A stretch of 11,559 nt of DNA from Chlamydiota bacterium (GTDB lineage: Bacteria; Chlamydiota; Chlamydiia; Chlamydiales; Rhabdochlamydiaceae), in NCBI GenBank assembly GCA_016866585.1, contig VGMB01000030.1, forward strand, positions 1 through 11,559, read 5' to 3'. The notes beneath the pieces are model-generated. The model had not been told where the DNA came from. It saw only the letters and a program-made list of their open reading frames with translations, and did not search any database. Each line of letters begins with the position of its first letter. The stretch's first letter is position 1. Below, piece by piece: positions 7,198-11,559 of the stretch. The position numbers and the translations under genes were made by a program.

Positions 7198-7928
7198 TCT
7201 TCTTCTTTATCTTCTTCTAGCCAATGGTCTAGGTAAGTTGAAAATTCTTCAAATTGCGAAAGAGCTTCAACAAAAGATGATATTTTACTTTCATCAAGAT
7301 GATTTTGAATGAACGTTAAAAACGACTCTTCAATTTGAAATTTATTTTGATTTGGGACTTCTGCCAAAGGAATCGATTTGAGTTGTGATTTGAGAAAATC
7401 GTCTATAACGGTTGCTTTGCTGTTGAAAAGTTTTCCTGTAGTAACAGATGTAAAAACTATTTTCGTAATAGGTTCTTTTCTCTTTACTATGTAATTTTTT
7501 ATTACTTCGGGATCTTCTGACACAAAAAACCTTTTAACTTTAAGGCCGCCAATTCTTTCAGAGTTTTCTGGGCATCTAGAAACCCAATCGTATATAGCAT
7601 CTTGTGGGTTAGGATGAGTGTTGTCTCCAAACACTTTGCCAGTAAATGGGCATATATATACTTTTTTTGTAAGTTCGTTTACGCACTGAGGACCTGTTTG
7701 GATTTTTATCTCGGTTTCTCTCCAAAGCTTTCCGTTGTCTTCAAGTTTCTTTAGAAGTTGATCTTGGCTTTGGTAGATTGTCTTTTCTCTTATGAAAAGT
7801 ACAGGTTTACAGTTGAACTTCTTTTCAAGGTAGTAGAGGTATGTCGTGATCAGATCTGCTTTTCTGTTTTTTTGTAAAAAGCTAAACAGTTCATCTTTAA
7901 GTGTTTCTGTAATCACCAGTGATCCCAT
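7194..7928 (-). CDS. Conserved chlamydial protein of unknown function (CT538-like; probably DUF2709)
   Basis: No enzyme family is recognised. The protein is soluble-looking (no signal peptide or membrane helix), 244 residues from the chosen start, with a very acidic end (LEEDKEEE). Its most striking stretch is VYICPFTGKVFGDN (90-103) followed by HPNPQDAIYDWVSRCP (105-120). Cysteines C82, C93 and C119 with H105 could form a metal site, but that is a guess. From memory, this wording and the location beside tsaE and dnaQ fit the CT538 family, known only from Chlamydiae. A longer frame could begin at TTG 7964, but that would run through a palindrome and has no ribosome-binding site. ATG 7928 has GAGG five bases upstream and is preferred. 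It is the first gene of a tight operon with tsaE, ysxC and the exonuclease, which hints at a housekeeping role in translation or RNA metabolism. Confidence 0.8.
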   Translation of the reverse strand: MGSLVITETLKDELFSFLQKNRKADLITTYLYYLEKKFNCKPVLFIREKTIYQSQDQLLKKLEDNGKLWRETEIKIQTGPQCVNELTKKVYICPFTGKVFGDNTHPNPQDAIYDWVSRCPENSERIGGLKVKRFFVSEDPEVIKNYIVKRKEPITKIVFTSVTTGKLFNSKATVIDDFLKSQLKSIPLAEVPNQNKFQIEESFLTFIQNHLDESKISSFVEALSQFEEFSTYLDHWLEEDKEEE

Positions 7929-7932
7929 TGAT

Positions 7933-7938
7933 ACCTCA
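7933..7938 (-). promoter_or_regulatory. Ribosome binding site deciding the start of the CT538-like gene
   Basis: TGAGGT on the minus strand, with its GAGG core five bases before ATG 7928, is among the best Shine-Dalgarno matches in the window. It supports ATG 7928 over the in-frame TTG 7964, twelve codons earlier. Confidence 0.7.
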
Positions 7939-7952
7939 GATATTCGCAAGCG

Positions 7953-7968
7953 CACCTTGTACAAGGTG
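7953..7968. repeat. Perfect 16-bp palindrome upstream of the CT538-like/tsaE operon
   Basis: CACCTTGTACAAGGTG is identical to its own reverse complement. It ends 24 bases before the ATG at 7928, inside the predicted leader of the minus-strand operon. It could be a binding site for a dimeric regulator. An RNA hairpin is also possible, although a stem with no loop must open its central pairs. It lacks a T-run on either strand, so it is not a terminator. Confidence 0.6.
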
Positions 7969-8059
7969 TTCTTTTATTTATTAAACTCTTGTTTTAAAAA
8001 AAGTAAGTGTACTCTACGAATCTAATATTCATCAAGGCTTTTAAAGGAGTGCCTCATAA

Positions 8060-8088
8060 ACGCTACGTGTGATTTTTAATTTTGTCAA
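8060..8088 (-). promoter_or_regulatory. Candidate sigma70-type promoter for the CT538-like/tsaE/ysxC/exonuclease operon
   Basis: On the minus strand a perfect TTGACA (8088-8083) is followed after 17 bases by TAGCGT (8065-8060), a poor -10 that keeps only the first T, the A and the last T. A start near 8053 would give a leader of about 125 bases that includes the 16-bp palindrome. The strong -35 with the weak -10 suggests modest or regulated activity. Confidence 0.4.
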
Positions 8089-8090
8089 AA

Positions 8091-8125
8091 GCAAATTTTA
8101 TCTTTGAAAAGATAGGTTGATTTGC
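8091..8125. repeat. Nested inverted repeat between two divergent promoters
   Basis: An inner TATCTT/AAGATA pair (8099-8104 and 8109-8114) around TGAA is flanked by an outer GCAAAT/ATTTGC pair (8091-8096 and 8120-8125). The outer arms are spaced unevenly, by 2 and 5 bases. It lies between the -35 hexamers of the minus-strand operon promoter and the leucine dehydrogenase promoter and covers the latter, a natural place for an operator. In such AT-rich DNA a chance origin is possible. Confidence 0.4.
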
Positions 8126-8145
8126 GCTTGCCGACGTGGTATTAT
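8117..8145 (+). promoter_or_regulatory. Sigma70-type promoter for the leucine dehydrogenase / argS unit
   Basis: TTGATT (8117-8122, four of six to consensus) and TATTAT (8140-8145, five of six) are separated by 17 bases. A start near 8152 would give a leader of about 50 bases with a nine-T tract (8171-8179), followed by the strong ribosome-binding site AGGAG (8191-8195), seven bases before ATG 8203. Confidence 0.55.
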
Positions 8146-8202
8146 AGCGATCCAAATTAATGTTAAAATATTTTTTTTTGATTAACTAAAAGGAGAAAGC
8201 TC

Positions 8203-9309
8203 ATGTCCTTAGTTTTAGAAGATACACTCAAATTAGAGGAGATTTTCGTAGAAGGATACGAGAAAGTCGTAAAAGCTACTGATGAAAAGACTGGTTTAAA
8301 GTCGATCATATGTATTCACGATACAACTTTAGGCCCTACTTTAGGTGGAACTAGAATATACCCTTATGCCACATTTGATGAAGCCCTTACGGATGTTTTG
8401 AGGCTCTCAAAAGGTATGACATATAAAGCCGCAGCATCTGATTGTGGATTAGGCGGGGCTAAGAGTGTAATTATTCTCGATCCTATTCAAGGTAAAACTG
8501 AGGAAATGCTTCTTTCTTTTGGTAGAGCGGTTGATAAATTAAATGGACTTTACACTTGCGCCGAAGATGTAGGTTGTAATGTTAATGATGTTAATATCAT
8601 CAGTAAGGCTACAAAGTATGTTACAGGTCTTCCTCATGTAAAAAGTAGTGGCAATCCTTCTTACTTTACTGCTTGGGGAGTTTATAGAGGAATACAAGCT
8701 GCTCTCAACAAGGTTTTTGGTAGTCCGTCTGTAAAGGATAAGAAAATAGCTATTCAAGGAGCGGGGAGTGTAGGTTGCATCCTTGCTGATATTTTATTCT
8801 GGAATGGAGCTAAACTCTATATTACAGACCTGTCTGAGGAAAAAGCAAAAAAAATTGCAAAACAATACGCTGCAACATATTGCACTCCTGATGAAATATG
8901 GAAGGTTGAATGCGACGTCTTTTCCCCTTGTGCTTTAGGAGGGGTTCTAAACGCTAACACTATACCCGGTCTTAAGTGCAAAATTATTGCCGGAGCTGCA
9001 AATAATCAGCTTTTAACCGAAAGAGATGGGGAGGAGCTTATGAAGAAGGGTATACTTTATGCTCCTGACTATGTAATCAACGCTGGCGGTTTAATAAACG
9101 TAGCCGATGAGATTTCTGTCGAAGGTTACAATCCCGAAAGTGCACGAAATAAAGTGGATCGTTTGTACGATCAATTAACTACTATTTTTGAAATAGCTGA
9201 ACAGAACAATTGCTCCACAAACCAAGCGGCCAATTCTTTAGTTGAATATCGATTGAAGTATAAAATCGGCAAAAGAACAGAACAGCTCTATTATCACCAC
9301 GCGCAATAA
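8203..9309 (+). CDS. ldh: Leucine dehydrogenase (Glu/Leu/Phe/Val dehydrogenase family)
   Basis: Cytoplasmic NAD-dependent enzyme that reversibly deaminates leucine and other branched-chain amino acids to 2-oxo acids and ammonia. The N-terminal catalytic domain has GPTLGGTRIYPY (44-55), then LSKGMTYKAA (68-77) with K75, and GLGGAKSVI (82-90) with K87; these are the two lysines expected for substrate binding and catalysis. The family's EDVG (121-124) follows. The Rossmann domain carries GAGSVG (186-191) ahead of a TDL acid that should bind the NAD ribose (D209). GNPSYFTAWGVYRG (150-163) and NAGGLINVADE (293-303) also match leucine dehydrogenases. The 368 residues are the normal length. ATG 8203 has AGGAG seven bases upstream. 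The gene is followed after eight bases by argS, so both are probably one transcript. Substrate preference within branched-chain amino acids is inferred. A homologue is known in Chlamydia (CT773). Confidence 0.94.
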   Translation: MSLVLEDTLKLEEIFVEGYEKVVKATDEKTGLKSIICIHDTTLGPTLGGTRIYPYATFDEALTDVLRLSKGMTYKAAASDCGLGGAKSVIILDPIQGKTEEMLLSFGRAVDKLNGLYTCAEDVGCNVNDVNIISKATKYVTGLPHVKSSGNPSYFTAWGVYRGIQAALNKVFGSPSVKDKKIAIQGAGSVGCILADILFWNGAKLYITDLSEEKAKKIAKQYAATYCTPDEIWKVECDVFSPCALGGVLNANTIPGLKCKIIAGAANNQLLTERDGEELMKKGILYAPDYVINAGGLINVADEISVEGYNPESARNKVDRLYDQLTTIFEIAEQNNCSTNQAANSLVEYRLKYKIGKRTEQLYYHHAQ

Positions 9310-9317
9310 AAGAGGAA

Positions 9318-11081
9318 ATGATGCAGAATATACAGCATAGGCTTTTCCTTCTGCTTGAAGATGTGTTGCAAAGCTTATACAGTCAAGATCTTATTGGCCA
9401 TGATCAACTGTTAGTTCCGGAGGTAATGCAAGTTAATCAAGAACAGTTTGGTCATTATCAGTGTAATAACGCGTTGAAAATAGCAAAACACTTAAAGATT
9501 AATCCAAGGCAAGTTGCCGATGCTGTAGCAGAAAAATTAAAAAGCTCCCGAGATTCAATTTTTTCAAAATTAGAAGTTGCTGGTCCTGGTTTTATCAATA
9601 TGACCTTGTCTTCTGTTTTTCTTTCTAATGAAGTTGAGCAAATTCTTAATGATCAAAGATTAGGGGTCCCATTTCCTCAATCTATAAAAAAGATTATCGT
9701 AGAGTTTTCTTCGCCTAATATTGCTAAAGAACTTCATGTTGGCCATTTAAGATCTACAATAATAGGAGATTGTCTTGCTAGGTTGTTTGAATTTCTAGGA
9801 CATAATGTTCTCAGATTAAATCACGTTGGTGATTGGGGTACTCAATTTGGGATGCTAATATGCTACCTTAAAACGTATCATCATGATGTTCTTATAGGAA
9901 AACAAAAGACTGATTTATCTGAATTGATGAGCTGGTATAAGTTGTCTAAGAAAACATTTGATGAAGATCCCGATTTCAAAAAACAATCTCAGTTAGAAGT
10001 TGTTAAGCTTCAGGGAGGAGATCCCGTAGCTCTTCAGGCATGGCAGATGATCTGCGATATTTCTAGGAAGGCCTTCAAGGAAATTTATGATCTAATGGAT
10101 GTAAATTTGATTGAGAGGGGTGAGTCATTTTATAATCCATATTTAGCTGAAATAGTTAAAGACATGGAAAATAAAGGCTTGATAACCATTTCTTCAGGAG
10201 CCAAATGTGTCTTTTTGGATGGCTTTATAAGTAGAGAAGGTGAACCTCTTCCTATGATTATTCAAAAGTCTGATGGTGGCTATAACTATGAGACCACGGA
10301 TATGGCAGCTGTTCGTCATAGGGTGGAAGTGGAAAAAGCTGATAGAATCATATGTGTTACTGATGCAGGGCAGGCGTTGCATTTTCAGCAAGTGTTTCAG
10401 GCGGCTGAAAAAGCAGGATACTATGATCCTTCAAAAGTGGAGTTGGATCATGTAACATTCGGTGTTGTTCTTGGTCCAGATGGAAAGAAGTTTAAAACCC
10501 GTTCTGGTGAGACTGAAAAGCTCATAGATTTGCTTTATGAAGCTGTAAATAAGGCCGAACAGATAATAGAGCAAAGGCTTCCAGATACCTCATCTTCTGA
10601 AAAGATGGAGCTTGCTACAGCCTTAGGAATAGGAGCTGTAAAGTATGCAGATCTATCATGCCATCGCGTCAAAGATTATGTCTTTAGTTATGATAGAATG
10701 TTGAAATTTGAAGGTAACACTGCAGCATTTTTGCTATATGCTTATGTTAGAATTCAGGGTATAAAGCGAAAAGGTCAAAAACAATTAAGCGATTTTATTA
10801 ATAAAGGTTCTTTAAAGTTGGAGCATCCTTCAGAAGTCAGTTTAGGCTTACATCTAAGAAGATTTTCAGAAACTTTAGAATCTATGTCTAAAGATCTTCT
10901 GCCTAATAGATTGTGCGATTATCTATATAATTTAGCTGAAAAGTTTAATGCGTTTTATAGAGATTGTCGCGTGGAAGGATCTGCTGAAGAAGTTAGTAGG
11001 CTCCTGTTATGTGAGGCAACATCGCGTGTTCTTTCTAAAGGACTCGAAATTCTCGGTTTAAAGACAGTAGAGAGGATGTAA
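9318..11081 (+). CDS. argS: Arginyl-tRNA synthetase
   Basis: Class I aminoacyl-tRNA synthetase that charges tRNA-Arg, using ATP and needing the tRNA for amino acid activation. The first 120 residues are the ArgRS-specific Add-1 domain. The catalytic core contains VEFSSPNIAKELHVGHLRS (128-146), with the HIGH motif as HVGH (140-143), then LNHVGDWGTQFGM (167-179), YNYETTDMAAVRHR (322-335) and TDAGQALHFQQVF (348-360). The second class I signature appears as KFKTRSGE (391-398), the common ArgRS replacement for KMSKS. The C-terminal portion is the DALR anticodon-binding domain. At 587 residues the length is normal. AGAGGA (9311-9316) precedes two adjacent ATGs; the second (9321) has the better spacing, so the real start may be one codon later. 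It follows leucine dehydrogenase by eight bases, probably in the same transcript. No clear terminator is seen in the 102 bases before the convergent epmB-like gene. Confidence 0.97.
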   Translation: MMQNIQHRLFLLLEDVLQSLYSQDLIGHDQLLVPEVMQVNQEQFGHYQCNNALKIAKHLKINPRQVADAVAEKLKSSRDSIFSKLEVAGPGFINMTLSSVFLSNEVEQILNDQRLGVPFPQSIKKIIVEFSSPNIAKELHVGHLRSTIIGDCLARLFEFLGHNVLRLNHVGDWGTQFGMLICYLKTYHHDVLIGKQKTDLSELMSWYKLSKKTFDEDPDFKKQSQLEVVKLQGGDPVALQAWQMICDISRKAFKEIYDLMDVNLIERGESFYNPYLAEIVKDMENKGLITISSGAKCVFLDGFISREGEPLPMIIQKSDGGYNYETTDMAAVRHRVEVEKADRIICVTDAGQALHFQQVFQAAEKAGYYDPSKVELDHVTFGVVLGPDGKKFKTRSGETEKLIDLLYEAVNKAEQIIEQRLPDTSSSEKMELATALGIGAVKYADLSCHRVKDYVFSYDRMLKFEGNTAAFLLYAYVRIQGIKRKGQKQLSDFINKGSLKLEHPSEVSLGLHLRRFSETLESMSKDLLPNRLCDYLYNLAEKFNAFYRDCRVEGSAEEVSRLLLCEATSRVLSKGLEILGLKTVERM

Positions 11082-11183
11082 TAGCATTTATACGTCATAA
11101 AAATAGAATGCAATCTGCAGCCAATATTTAGTGTTGAATTTCGAATATCTATGAATAATTCCAATAACAATCTTAAATATGAG

Positions 11184-11559
11184 TTAGGATGGGTATATGG
11201 GAATTATTGTTTTTGAAGGTTCACCTGGGATCTCTTTGGCATACTTTGGAATAGCGTATCCAGGGAGACACTTTGTGAGTTCTTTGATAAGTGTTATGCC
11301 GGTAGTTTCAGATGTTTCAAAATGAGCTGCCCCGATTGCTTTATCAAGTTGGTGTAGGTAGTAGGGAATTATACCTGCTAAAGTAAGAGTTTCTAGTAAG
11401 GCTTTCATAGTTTCAATGTCATCGTTTACACCGCGCAGTAATACGGATTGATTTAGTATAGGAATGCCAACTTTTTGTATAGATTTTAGGGCTTGTGTCA
11501 CCTCGGCATCTAATTCTGATGGATGATTACAGTGAATAATAAAAATTACTTGTTGGTTT
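11184..11559 (-). CDS. epmB: EpmB-type lysine 2,3-aminomutase, C-terminal part (5' end outside window)
   Basis: Partial gene; 124 codons are visible and the frame stays open through the right edge. EpmB (YjeK) is a radical-SAM, PLP-dependent enzyme that converts L-lysine to (R)-beta-lysine, which EpmA attaches to elongation factor P to relieve ribosome stalling on proline runs. Family segments seen are HCNHPSELDAEV, then GIPILNQSVLLRGVNDD, PYYLHQLDKAIGAAHF, and the end KEIPGEPSKTIIPIYPS. The PYYLHQLD-K-x-x-GAAHF wording, and the short tail directly after GEPSKT, match EpmB rather than catabolic KamA, which has PYYxYQCD and a longer tail. The PLP lysine and the radical-SAM CxxxCxxC cluster lie in the N-terminal part or in motifs I cannot confirm here. 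An internal GTG at 11501 is not the start, because conserved sequence continues upstream. It converges on argS with 102 bases between the stops. Confidence 0.9.
   Translation of the reverse strand, partial: NQQVIFIIHCNHPSELDAEVTQALKSIQKVGIPILNQSVLLRGVNDDIETMKALLETLTLAGIIPYYLHQLDKAIGAAHFETSETTGITLIKELTKCLPGYAIPKYAKEIPGEPSKTIIPIYPS

Noticed and set aside
7929..7964. TTG-initiated 12-codon extension of the CT538-like protein
   Set aside because: It would be coded through the palindrome, lacks a ribosome-binding site, and ATG 7928 has a strong one.
10488..10514. Apparent loss of KMSKS in arginyl-tRNA synthetase
   Set aside because: The KFKTRSGE form is a normal alternative in many bacterial ArgRS enzymes, so the gene is not defective.
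11082..11183. Possible terminator between argS and the epmB-like gene
   Set aside because: Only a 5-bp GCATT/AATGC pair with a long loop and no following T-run is visible.

Overview
This AT-rich window carries compact, ordinary-looking bacterial genes whose content points to the phylum Chlamydiae, most likely an environmental (amoeba- or arthropod-associated) lineage rather than Chlamydia itself. The clearest markers are a plastid/chlamydia-type ATP/ADP translocase very like chlamydial Npt1, a leucine dehydrogenase, and a protein of the chlamydia-restricted CT538 type (I believe the DUF2709 family) beside tsaE and a dnaQ-like gene. The genus cannot be fixed from the sequence alone.

Left part (1-2226). 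A plus-strand MscS-type mechanosensitive channel ends with an 8-base overlap against a convergent minus-strand pair: a DedA membrane protein followed by a CDP-alcohol phosphatidyltransferase (PgsA-like). This looks like a small membrane-lipid module. A hairpin with a T-run separates it from the upstream translocase gene.

Middle (2227-5356). The energy-parasitism translocase has its own near-consensus promoter. Upstream of it lies phosphoglycerate kinase, also on the minus strand; its better start is the ATG at 5269.

Right-middle (5357-7928). A tight minus-strand operon runs CT538-like, then tsaE, then ysxC/engB, then a DnaQ-type exonuclease, with 4-base overlaps at the first two junctions and a 9-base gap at the third. 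It joins tRNA t6A synthesis, ribosome assembly and DNA/RNA processing with a protein of unknown function, and pgk may be read from it as well. A 16-bp perfect palindrome sits just before the first gene.

Right (7929-11559). A 274-bp divergent regulatory region drives the minus operon and a plus-strand pair, leucine dehydrogenase and arginyl-tRNA synthetase, 8 bases apart. The window ends inside a convergent minus-strand gene for an EpmB-type lysine 2,3-aminomutase, which modifies elongation factor P.

No tRNA, rRNA, insertion sequence, CRISPR array or prophage was seen. No gene-free stretch exceeds 300 bases. I see no strongly novel system; the most interesting items are the unknown protein in the tsaE operon and the symmetric sequence elements in the divergent regulatory region.
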